From positions 1-64,000 of the forward strand of contig JAXHMB010000003.1 of the NCBI GenBank assembly GCA_034521755.1: DNA of 64,000 nucleotides. Reading direction: 5' to 3'. This stretch comes from JAXHMB01 sp034521755. GTDB taxonomy: Bacteria; Bacteroidota; Rhodothermia; Balneolales; Balneolaceae. Below, piece by piece: positions 17,732-27,355 of this stretch. Under the pieces are notes generated by a model. That model made no database searches, was not told the origin of the DNA, and worked only from the letters and a program-made list of their open reading frames with translations. Within the stretch, counting starts at the first letter, position 1. The number at the start of each line of letters is the position of its first letter. A program made the translations under genes and the position numbers.

Positions 17732-18599
17732 ATGTCAGATAGAATAGAAGTTTTAAAAACATACAAAACATACATTGGCGGGAAGTCCCTAGAACTGAAT
17801 CAGGGCGACATTACAAAGTATATGATGGTAATGATGAAGTACTGGCTAATGCTTGCCAATGTTCACGAAAAGATTTTCGTGATGCTGTAGTAGCTGCACG
17901 TGATGCCTCTTCAGGCTGGAGTGGCCGAAGCGCCTACAACCGTGGACAGATTTTGTATCGAATAGCTGAAATGCTGGAAAGTCGCAAAGCACAGTTTATC
18001 GATGAACTGGAAACTATTGGCTACAGCAGCAAAGAAGCGAAAAAAGAGGTCAATACTTCTATAGACCGGCTTATTTATTTTGCCGGCTGGTCTGATAAGT
18101 ACCAGCAGGTTTTTAGGAGTATCGATATTTGCTGCTCGCCATTCACATTTTCAATTTTTCTATTCCTGATCCAACCGGAGTGGTTTCCATTGGTGCTGCA
18201 GAAGAGCATCCTCTTCTTGGATTAACTTTCCCTGGTTGCCCCGGTTACTCTCGGCGGAAACACATGTGTAGTTCTTGCCTCTGAAAAATATCCATTATCT
18301 GCAATAGTTTTGCTGAAGTACTGCATTCTTCTGATGTACCGGGTGGTGTTGTCAATATTTTAACGGCTATCGCGAAGAACTGCATGGCCATATGACTTCA
18401 CACATGGATGTTAATGCTGTTTATACCGATTCTAGCCTTAAAGAACAGTTTGGAAAACAATGGACGAAAATGCTTCTTTAAACGTTAAAAGAATGGTTTA
18501 TAACCTGTTGAAGATTGGTTCAGTAATGAGATTGAAAATCCTTATCTGATCACCGATTTTCAGGAAATTAAAACAACCTGGCACCTTATTGGCTTATAA
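17732..18599 (+). CDS. Short aldehyde-dehydrogenase-like protein lacking the catalytic half
   Basis: Second aldehyde-dehydrogenase homologue, about 290 residues when frames are joined. The N-terminal part is clear: YNRGQILYRIAEMLESRK, ELETIGYSSKEAKKEVNTS, LIYFAGWSDKYQQVF, PDPTGVVSIGAAEEHPLLG, SFAEVLHSSDVPGGVVNIL. The chain ends soon after, in ENPYLITDFQEIKTTWHPIGL-like sequence, and no catalytic-cysteine motif (GQxCxAG) appears. It therefore looks like a naturally shortened pseudoenzyme that may partner the full-length enzyme upstream. Frame breaks occur near 17,780, 18,115, 18,220 and 18,300. Gene context with deoC suggests a role in deoxynucleoside breakdown. Confidence 0.65.
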
Positions 18600-18603
18600 G
18601 TAT

Positions 18604-19137
18604 ATGCTCAGATTTAGGTTTTCATCATTTATCCTTTTTATCTTCTTGTTAATAGGCTGTTCTAAGTAGAACAAGCTGTTGTTGATGGAGAAGTACCACA
18701 AAAAGATGCCATAGAACAGCAAGAAGAAAAAGATAAAAATTTAGAGGAACTGCTATCAAAAAACCGCAGTAAGCTAAGCGATGTGCATGCCTCTCATCAA
18801 CACGATATACCAGCTTCTTTTTCTACAGCGAATACAATGCCACTCAAGTTGAACGCAACCCTTTTGATGGGTATCGAGTACAAATTTTGTCAACCAGGGA
18901 TATAGCACTCGCAGATTCCATATCTAAAGAATACAGAATTTGGGCTGACACAACAATGACGAGCTATCAACCCAAATCATACGTTTTCTTCAACCAGCCT
19001 TTCTATAAAGTACATATAGGTGACTTTCAGGATCAAGAGAAAGCATTAAAGCTTTCGATATTCTTAAACGAAAATATCCAGAGGCTTGGGTCGTACATGA
19101 TCGCATCAATCCCTCCCTGGTTCCTGCAGTACTGTAA
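18604..19137 (+). CDS. SPOR-domain lipoprotein, frameshifted
   Basis: Putative lipoprotein with a peptidoglycan-binding SPOR domain. The N-terminus MLRFRFSSFILFIFLLIGCS is a lipobox signal peptide (cysteine near residue 19). A charged linker (DAIEQQEEKDKNLEELLSKN) follows, then the SPOR repeat pair GYRVQILSTRDIALADSISK and YKVHIGDFQDQEKALKLSD, ending KYPEAWVVHDRINPSLVPAV. Frames change near 18,665, 18,830 and 19,060. About 175 residues. SPOR domains bind denuded glycan strands at division sites. It follows the ALDH gene by a few bases and may be in the same transcript. Confidence 0.7.
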
Positions 19138-19236
19138 AAATGGACAGCTTGTTTAATAAGTGATCCATTTAAACCAATATAGACTCCTTTACGTATATTA
19201 TGTATTGTTAGAAAAATGATTTAACGATTAAACCGT

Positions 19237-20420
19237 ATGACTTCAAAGAGTACACGTGGTTTCTTTGCCAACCTCCCCCTGCTGGAATCTTTTTGAAGTA
19301 TCAGATCCCGATAATTTTCATCCTCTTCCCTGAAAACTGGTTTATTGCAATCACAGATATTGTAAATTCTTCGGATGCTATACAGATGGACAGTATAAAT
19401 CTGGGATATTCCTTGGTGCATCACCGATAGTAGGTATCATGGATGAAAAAAATAAAACCGATGCCGTTCACTTTGGTGCGGAGATGGATGCTGCTTTTAG
19501 TATCCCTCCTCCTACGCTCGCCTCAACTAAAGAAAGTACTTGCTGCCAGTAAAAAAGATTTGGAGAAATGGAATATGGGTTGGAACTGCGGCTGCCGTTC
19601 TTCCGGTCAAAACCATTAGGGAACATGGATTTGATGTGAAAGTAGCCAGCTATAAGGTATCTGAAGCTATACAACCAGGCTATTTTTTCCGGCGGCGGTA
19701 TCAGTTATGCTGAGGAACTTTTAAAAATGATAAAGAAACTATTGAGCATATCTCTGCTCCAAACCAAATTAGCAATGCAGACTTTAGCGGCCTGGAATGT
19801 CGATGGGAAGAAGTAAAACAAGAAGGCAAAAAGGTAATTACACTGTTGATTAAAGCTAATCCAAAGCTGGATAATGCTGAAAACATTTATAAGCGCACGC
19901 TAAGCAAAATGAGAGATTTTTTTGGTTTTGATGACTGACCAATCCAATAGACAGTAAAAGACTCAATATGAGCCTGTCGTTTTCAGATTTGGCAGGGGAA
20001 GTTAAGTTCAGGACATTTGGGATGAGCTGGTTCCAAAAATTATGTATGCGATAAAGATTCAGATCCAGATTATCCTGGGAAAAATATTTATGGCCCTGGG
20101 GTATCAATCTTCTTCCTACTGATCTCAATATAAATCAGATCTAAAACTTAACTCTGACCATCGAAAATTTGATGATATGCTGCGGTTTGTAATAAGCGGT
20201 ACCGAAGCCAATTTCGAAAAGCTTAAGTCTTTCTCTGAAAAATGAATTTGAAGCCTCCAGACTTGCCTACGGGTATCATGTTACCGATTCAGCAATGATA
20301 ACCTGCATGGTGTTTCAATACCACAGGCAGCATATACATTTTGTGGACGGCAATGAAGGAGGATATGTAAAAGCTGCCCATATGTTAAAACAAAAAATGG
20401 CTGTACTTGAAAACGGTTAG
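19237..20420 (+). CDS. DUF3095 family protein, heavily frameshifted
   Basis: Recognisable DUF3095 protein: it begins TSKSTRGFFANLPLLESFFE, then NWFIAITDIVNSSDAIQ, a nucleotide-cyclase-like strand with the aspartate in TDIVNSS. The end is FDDMLRFVISGTEANFEKLK, YGYHVTDSAMITCMVFQYHR and IHFVDGNEGGYVKAAHMLK, all typical of the family C-terminus. The middle (about 19,400-20,100) runs through several frames. About 390 residues expected. The family is thought to be related to adenylate/guanylate cyclase folds, but no activity is established. The stop codon overlaps the stop of convergent ychF by two bases. Confidence 0.7.
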
Positions 20421-21514
20421 ACGTTAAACTTGAATAACATCACGTCGCCATCCTGAACAATATAATCCTTACCCTCCTGACGCATTTTACCGGCATCCTT
20501 AACAGCTTTTTCTGAACCTAGTTCAGCATAGGTTTCAAATGCCACCGTTTCAGCCCGAATAAAACCACGTTCGAAATCAGTATGAATAACACCAGCGGCC
20601 TCAGGAGCTTTAGCCCCTTTTTTGATGGTCCATGCCCGCGATTCCTTAGGCCCGGCGGTAAAATAGGTTATCAGCCCCAGCTCTCTGTATGCCGCTTTAA
20701 TAAGACGATCCAACCCACCACTTTCAATACCCAGCTCTTCTAAAAACATCTGCTTCTCATCTTCATCAAGCTGGGCAATCTCTTCCTCAATCTTGGCACA
20801 GAAAGTTACCACTTCATCATCAAGCTCAGCAGCAATATCCCGCACTTCATCTACCACATTCGTTACCCGTATCGATATCATCTTCAGAAACATTACAAGC
20901 ATATAGTACCGGCTTATCCGAGAGCAAGAGATAAATCTCTGAAAGCTTTTCGTTCTTCCTTGTCTGCTTCAAAAGTCCGTGCGGCATTACCTACTGAGAG
21001 ATGATCTTCAAGCCGTTTTACAATCTCAAGCTGTTGAATAACTTTCTTGTCTCCCCCTTTGGCATCGCGCTTGAGGTTTTGGACACGCTTTTCGACCGAT
21101 TCAAGGTCTTTGAGAATAAGTTCATCTTCAATAATACGAATATCACGGGATGGGTTAACATTCCCTCAACGTGGATCACGTTTTCATCATCAAAACAACG
21201 AACTACATGCACAATGAGCATCCACTTCACGGATGTGGGATAAGAAAGCATTTGCCCTTTCCCTTTCCTTCCGAGGCCCCTTTCACAAGTCCGGCAATAT
21301 CAACAAACTCTACGCTTGCCGGAATCTTTTGTTTGGATTCAACAATTTTGTGCAAGTTATCCAACCGCTCATCAGGCACAGGGACTACCCCCACATTAGG
21401 ATCGATGGTACAAAAAGGAAAGTTTGCTGCTTCAGCCCCGGCATCGCTTAGGGCGTTAAATAAGGTAGATTTGCCCACGTTTGGCAAACCCACAATTCCA
21501 CATTTAAGACTCAT
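20417..21514 (-). CDS. ychF: Ribosome-binding ATPase YchF, frameshifted
   Basis: Universally conserved P-loop NTPase of the Obg family that prefers ATP and binds ribosomes. The N-terminal piece (21,227-21,514) shows MSLKCGIVGLPNVGKSTLFN (G1), FCTIDPNVG, and VEFVDIAGLVKGAS (G3). The middle lies in other frames (VVRCFDDENVIHVEG). The C-terminal piece (20,417-20,902) has the coiled coil and TGS domain: LGLITYFTAGPKESRAWTIK, GVIHTDFERGFIRAETVAF and QEGKDYIVQDGDVMLFKFNV. Full length about 364 residues. At least three indels interrupt the frame, in a gene that is normally intact. Confidence 0.92.
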
Positions 21515-21546
21515 ATTAATTCAAAAATTATCGTTCGTTCAAAATT

Positions 21547-22212
21547 TTAGTCAATACACATTTGTTGTATAAATTCTATCTCAGGCAATAATACCGCTGT
21601 CAGTTTTCCATATCCCATCTTATCGTATACACAACCGGTGTCAATACCAATCATATTTTTCTTTCTAATAGGATGAGGACGAGGTGTATGGCCAAAGACT
21701 ACAGTTTTCTCCCAGGCTGTTTCAAAAGCATTAAGGTGAGAACGTTCCCATAAAAATTCTTTAGCTGCCGATTCGTGATCTAAAGAATCAGCAATTGTTC
21801 TCGCAGGCGAAAGACCGGCATGCACAAAAAAGTAATCTTCAGTATCGTAATACATTTTGGTACTGCGATAAAAGTCCATGTGATCTTCCGGGATATCAAA
21901 CTCTTTAAATATTGTATCATAAGAATCCAGCATGCTTCTCCCGCCATTCATCATCCATAGACTTGGATCATTTTCTTCATAGGCATCGAGCATCATTTGT
22001 TCATGGTTTCCACGCAGAAAAACACAGTCATACTCTTTCCTAAACGCTAACAGCGAATCCACAACGGCCTTAGAGTTTGGGCCCCGATCAATATAGTCAC
22101 CCACAAATACAAATTGGCGGTCATTATATTCTTCGAGCTTATTGAGCAAGGCGTCCATGGACTGGTTACAACCATGAATATCTCCAATTGCTACAAATTT
22201 TTGATTAGACAC
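21547..22212 (-). CDS. PPP-family serine/threonine phosphatase
   Basis: 221-residue metallophosphatase of the PPP family. Metal-binding motifs are complete: VAIGDIHGCNQSMD (GDxHG, residues 8-14), FVGDYIDRGPNSKAVVDSLL (GDxxDRG), and FLRGNHEQMML (GNHE). Later histidines lie in YFFVHAGLSPA and VVFGHTPRPHP. This is like the bacterial PrpA/PrpE-type protein phosphatases or Ap4A-like hydrolases; the substrate is uncertain. It starts with GTG (22,210-22,212), inside the last codons of nusB, so translation is coupled. Intact. Confidence 0.9.
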   Translation of the reverse strand: MSNQKFVAIGDIHGCNQSMDALLNKLEEYNDRQFVFVGDYIDRGPNSKAVVDSLLAFRKEYDCVFLRGNHEQMMLDAYEENDPSLWMMNGGRSMLDSYDTIFKEFDIPEDHMDFYRSTKMYYDTEDYFFVHAGLSPARTIADSLDHESAAKEFLWERSHLNAFETAWEKTVVFGHTPRPHPIRKKNMIGIDTGCVYDKMGYGKLTAVLLPEIEFIQQMCID

Positions 22213-22683
22213 TGCCTGTACTAGTTAATTGAAGATTCGATAAGTCCGCGTCCTTTTTCTCCACTCTGCCGTCTTCTTTGAGATCAGTTAAAGAAGCATC
22301 CAGGATCCCATTAATAAAGTTTCCGGACTTTGAAGTAGAAAAGCGCTTTGCAATCTCAATAGCTTCATTGATAGTAACCTTGGTAGGAATTTGCTCGAAA
22401 AAAGAAACTCACAAATAGCCATGCGGATGGATAATCTTATCCATCACGTTAAGACGCTCAATTTTCCAGTTATTAATGTGCTTTTCGATAACATCGTCAA
22501 TTTCTTCAGCATTATTTAGTGTTTTTAGAGAACAGTTTTTCTGCAAACTTATACTCTTCTTTATTGGAGTTCAGTTTTAGTCTTCAAAAAAGAATCGAGA
22601 ATTCCTTCCCAGTCATTTTTGCCAACCTCTTCAGAGTATAAAGCTTGGAGTACTGCTTCTCGTATTTCGCGTCTGTGGGCCAT
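22206..22683 (-). CDS. nusB: Transcription antitermination factor NusB, frameshifted
   Basis: NusB binds boxA RNA together with NusE (S10) and acts in rRNA antitermination. Frames joined: MAHRREIREAVLQALYSEEV at the start, EEYKFAEKLF, then KIERLNVMDKIIIRMAICEF, and PTKVTINEAIEIAKRFSTSK with SGNFINGILDASL at the end, which is the diagnostic NusB C-terminal pattern (EAIEIAK..F....S..FINGILD). About 158 residues. Breaks near 22,570, 22,525, 22,430 and 22,400. ATG at 22,681-22,683; the stop overlaps the phosphatase start. Confidence 0.85.
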
Positions 22684-22811
22684 TATTTATAATTTAGCCG
22701 TTGTTAAAATGGGTCTAAAAATACAAAAGATAGCTTTCCCCTGAAAGCAAAAAGCCCAGAACTTTTCTTGCTACTCTCAATGCCAAATGCCTATATTTGC
22801 GATCCTTTACA

Positions 22812-22891
22812 GGGTGATTAGCTCAGGCAGTTGAGAGCACTAGCTCGACAAGCTAGGGGTCTGTGTAGGTTTTCGAATCCTACATCACCCA
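22812..22891 (+). tRNA. tRNA-Val (GAC), with loop irregularities
   Basis: Acceptor stem GGGTGAT/ATCACCC with discriminator A, D stem GCTC/GAGC, anticodon stem CTAGC/GCTAG around loop TCGACAA (anticodon GAC, valine), T stem GTAGG/CCTAC. The T loop has nine bases instead of seven (two extra T), the variable region is longer than five, and position 33 is C instead of T. CCA is not encoded. The irregular bases look like sequence errors. Confidence 0.8.
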
Positions 22892-22902
22892 TCTCACATT
22901 TA

Positions 22903-22935
22903 GGGGCAGTTTCAGAAATGAAACTGCCCCTTTCT
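22903..22935 (+). terminator. Intrinsic terminator after tRNA-Val
   Basis: Perfect 11-bp stem GGGGCAGTTTC / GAAACTGCCCC with a six-base loop, followed by TTTCTATTT. It lies 11 bases after the tRNA. Confidence 0.8.
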
Positions 22936-23018
22936 ATTTAAAAGACAGAAATTTGGGCAGGCACTATTCATGTTTTTACCGATATTGTATACGTTTTTTA
23001 TAAAGTAACCGTAAAGTT

Positions 23019-24629
23019 TCAGAGTAAGATGTGATCTGTTTTTACATTAAGTAATACCTCCGCACTTTCTACTTCTACAGGCAAATCATAGCGTTCATTG
23101 AGTCTCTCAAAATCTTCACCCCGTACATCAGTATATGATGCCTTTCTTTTTTTTACAGGGATTTTAAAAGTCTTCGATTTAATCGTTTTATCATAGGCCT
23201 GGGCTTCGATAAAAAGATATTCGGCATCAGATAGCATTCAACTTACCAACGAGCTTTTCTCTCTTTAGATTGACTGCTGAAGGTAGCGTCCAGGATTACG
23301 CTTTCGCCCCCTTTTTATAGTCTTTTCAGCTTCATCTAAAATCTTAGAATATGTCTTTCGACGACATCTGTTCCAGTAGTAAAGTTCTTCAGGCCTCAGA
23401 CTTAGGGTGTGACGTTTCTCGAGAGTAAGTCCAACCATGTTTTTTTTTCTAATCCAGTCGGAAGAATAGCGTGCAATGCTAAGTTTTTCACTTACATGAT
23501 TTGAAAGTGTACTTTTACCCGTCGCTACCCGGCCCATGAACACCAGTACTTCTTCGGTAACAGATCCAAGTAATGCATAACGAAGAGATAGATTAAAACA
23601 ATTGGTTGCCTCTTTTCGCGCTTTTTCTCGGTACTTTAATTAATACTTCTTCCTCTACACTCTGCAAACTTTTGACCTTGCCTTTAACATAGGCGCGATA
23701 GCATTTATAAAAATTGATGATCTTTAAAAGATCAGTGATCTTGAAGTCTTTTCTTCATTTCTTCGATGAAATAGCGCTCCTCCTTTGTCCACCGATTGTT
23801 AAAATCGAGAATCCATAGCTAAAAAGGCTAAATCCGGCGGCCAAGTCTCCAATATCGAAACCGTTCATTAAATTCAATACAATCGTAAATGCAGATATTA
23901 TCAGGACTTACATGAATATGCTCTAAATGCAAATCACGATGCCCGTCAACAATCCGTTGCTCTTGTAACTCGGCGTTTAAGAAGCTGCTGATGTACTCCC
24001 CAAAGTAGCGATTGGTAAAGTATCGGGAATAGCTTCGAAGGATTCTCTCGCAATCGTTTCTTCAATAAACTGTTCGGTCTGTTCAAAGTTTTCATCGGTG
24101 TTATACCTTATCTGTTCTCATTTCTCCTATATTTTAAAACATCTTCTTTAGGATCTTGTTGAGTATAAAGTCAGCAAGTTTTTTTCGCCTACGCGTGCCA
24201 AAGTGCTTTAGCGTAAGGGTATCATTTTGGATGTAGGAATACAGAAAAAACCGGCTAGTCAGTTTTTTCATTTTTACAGACACATTTCTCGACAATTTCA
24301 TTATCAGGTCCTGTTTCCAGTGAATAGCCGGAATCATCTCTATAAATTGAAACTACGCCCAGATATATGTCAGAACAAAGTCTTCTGTTCAATTCAACTT
24401 CACGTTCACGAAAAAGACCTTTCTTTTCTCCGGAGTACTGAAATCTAAAAAACCAAAATCAACCGGTTTTTTAACTTTATATGACGTACGGGGGTACTAT
24501 AAATACATGTGAAATATGTGTTTGAACATGAGTAACAGTCTCCGGATTATGTGGATAAGCATCAGCTCGTTCAAGAAATTCAGAGAGACTTCTACCTTCA
24601 GTATTTTTTTTATCCGATAGTGACATCAT
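23019..24629 (-). CDS. Aminoglycoside-phosphotransferase/P-loop kinase fusion, frameshifted
   Basis: Two-domain protein (COG2187 plus COG0645), about 530 residues, spread over many frames. The N-terminus is MSLSDKKNTEGRSLSEFLER, then HISHVFIVPPYVYK-like sequence, KKPVDFGFLDF and the phosphotransferase catalytic loop IVDGHRDLHLEHIHVS with DCIEFNERFRY. The C-terminal part has the Walker A motif VFMGRVATGKSTLSNHVSEK and SDWIRKKNMVGL. The last piece (23,019-23,237) ends DLPVEVESAEVLLNVKTDHI. In the family, the exact substrate is unknown; it is not by itself evidence for antibiotic resistance. ATG at 24,629. Confidence 0.72.
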
Positions 24630-24709
24630 GTACAAATTTTACCCGCTGTATTTTACACTAAAACAACAAATGACCTCTCTGAAGACAACCTTCTGGATTA
24701 AAATAGTAT

Positions 24710-27160
24710 TTAATCCTTTTCAAACGTCAGCACAAATTTTGTGCCCTCACCTGTGTTCACAAATTCGCTTTCTCCCTTGAGCTGTCTGGTAAGTGTATTA
24801 ACAAGCGTCATACCAAGCGAATCCTCACTCTTATCATCTATATCTTCCGGAAGTCCACTACCGTCATCCTCAATACTTAACATGAGACTTCCCTCGTCTT
24901 TGCTTTGAAAATTAACACAAATCCTCCCATCTGAGGAATCTTCAAAAGCGTGCTTAAATGAATTGGTAATAACTTCATTTAGAATAAGGCCACATGGAAT
25001 AGCCTGATTAACAGTCAGCTCAACAGGATCAGCATCAATATTTAGATTAATATTTTTGTTTTTCTGCATCATAGACTTCAAAATAATATCAGCGAGCTCT
25101 TTTATATAAATATCAAAAGAAATCTGAGAAAGATCTTCACTCTGATATAATTTCTCGTGTATCAAAGCTATAGAGTTTACCCGCATTTGACTTTCATAGA
25201 GTGCATCTTGGGCATCTTTTTCCGGCGTATTGTACCGTTGAAGTTCGAGGAGTCCGGTTATTACAGCGAGATTATTCTTTACTCTGTGATGAATTTCAGC
25301 CAATAACACTTCCTTCTCTTTGAGGGAACGCCTCACCCGCTCTTCAGCATTTTTACGCTCGGTGATATCCACGTACATGCCAAAAATAGCGACTGTGTTT
25401 CCTCCAACAATTACGGGTACGCCATATACCAAAACATCAATTAAACTTCCGTCTTTAGCTTCACGCTTCGCAGTTATTTCAGAAGATTCACCAAAAAATA
25501 TATTCTTTGATAATTGAAGCGCTTCTTCCATTTCTGACTCGGGAACAATAACCTTGTCAATATCCAACCCCTTTATTTCTTCTGAAGTGTAGCCAAAAAT
25601 TCTTTCAAAGGCGTTGTTTACCAATTGTACCTCTTGACGCTCATCCATCATAACGATACCAATATGAGCATTCTGGAATAGCTGGCGGAACATCTCTTCG
25701 TTTTTTCGGATTTGTTCCTGTACTTCATAGCGTTCACTTACATCCCGTCCAATAGCTATCACTACATCTTCACCAAAATACGTTCCGGGATTTACGGTTA
25801 CCTCTTTAGGAAAGACTTCCCCATTTTTCCTTTTCCCCAAAACTTAAAAGTCTGTGGTTCACCCTCAAGAGCTTTCTTTACCTGTGCAATAGTACTTTCC
25901 ATATCCACCTTGCCTGGCGCTGCTAAAAAATCGGGTGTGCGTCCAATAAATTCTTCCCGATCATAACCGTACATTTTTTCTGCGCCTTTATTCACTTCTA
26001 AAAACTTTCCACTTTTATCCTGTATGTAAATGGCATCACTGATCGAATCAAACAAGTCTTTAAAACTTTCTACACTGGCACGATATCGCTGGTAGGCAAG
26101 CCTGCTGTCGGTGATATCAACAAGAGTGCCAACAACAGCCGGCTTTCCCTGATACGTGATACCACTTCCATAAACATTAACATGAATGGTCTCTCCCTTT
26201 TTAGTAAGACACCGAAAGTCATATTCAATGGCTTTCTTTTTACCTTCAATTCGTTTTTGAATATTCTCTTCTACTTTATCCCGGTCGTCAGGATGAGTTA
26301 AATCCAGCGGCCCAAGTTTATTCTGTATTTCATGCTCCTCATATCCAAAAATATCGGCAAACTGGGGATTGATATATTTGAAAATTCCATCTTGAATAAG
26401 ATATACACCCACCAGAGCTTCTTCTGAAAGTGCCTTAAATAGATTTTCAGACTGTTTGCGTTCATTTATGTCATGAACCTGGGCGTAAATCGAAACCAAA
26501 TCTCCATTTTTATCGAGCAGGACCGAGTTGTACCATTCACAGTAAATCAGGTCTCCATATTTTGTGTAGTTTTTCCCTTCTATAGTAAAACCCGATCGAT
26601 CTGATTTCCTCAATCCTTTAAACCGTTCCTTTGCTTCTTCCAATTCATCCTCATGAACGAAGTTCTCAAAGAAATCGGGGTTTCCAACCACTTCATCTTC
26701 TGACCATCCAAACAAATCCTGGGCTTTTTCTGACCACTGCTTAACCGTTAAGTCCTCATTCCATTCAATAACAGCAAGTGGACTATTGGTAACTTCAGTT
26801 CGAACTTGCGGAAATTCCGACTTGTTCTTTTCGTTTTTTTCAACAAGCTCAGTTACATCATGAGCCACAGCCAACCGGGCGGGCACTCCATTGTAATTAA
26901 ATAAGTGATAGGTAAACTGAACATAAAAAGATTGCCCCTTTGCATCGCTATGTTCCCAAATTTTATCTGATGAACTATCCGTATCCAATTCATCAATAAG
27001 GGCAGTTCGCAAATGCTTTTGGCCTAGTTCGGATACATTTAGACTGGTAAACTCTTCAAACGTGTACCATTACTTTTCAATTGCTTTATCATTAACATCC
27101 AGAATATCCAGAGACTGATGGTCCAGAATGAAAATTGGTTGCTGCTTCAAAAAATCTCAT
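24710..27160 (-). CDS. Multi-PAS sensor histidine kinase (HisKA_2/HWE-like)
   Basis: About 815 residues with no transmembrane segment. It has at least five PAS domains: LDHQSLDILDVNDKAIEKY, then LAVIEWNEDLTVKQWSEKAQ, VGVYLIQDGIFKYINPQFAD, SISDAIYIQDKSGKFLEVNK and AHIGIVMMDERQEVQLVNNA. The kinase core follows: phospho-acceptor helix LLAEIHHRVKNNLAVITGLL (HisKA_2), then ATPase boxes NEVITNSFKHAFED (N box) and SIEDDGSGLPED (G1). Frames change near 27,060 and 25,830. No response regulator gene is adjacent, so the partner is unknown. The cytoplasmic PAS stack suggests sensing of redox state, light or small molecules inside the cell. Confidence 0.85.
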
Positions 27161-27355
27161 TTTTATTTTAAAACCGATATGTAAATAGATCTTAGTTTCA
27201 TATACGTTAGCATTTTTATCTCTGGAATACAAAGGCCAATAACTGATTTTATAGTACTGTTTTAATCCGAATTAAGGTCTGTTGGTCTGTTGTAATTTTT
27301 TTATCTTTAGGGCTTAATTTTAAAAGAACTTATAAACTTAAGCTGAATAGACTGC

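Noticed and set aside
23019..24629. Antibiotic resistance gene (aminoglycoside phosphotransferase)
   Set aside because: The fold is aminoglycoside-phosphotransferase-like, but the fusion with a P-loop kinase is a common housekeeping-type protein of unknown substrate, not a known resistance enzyme.
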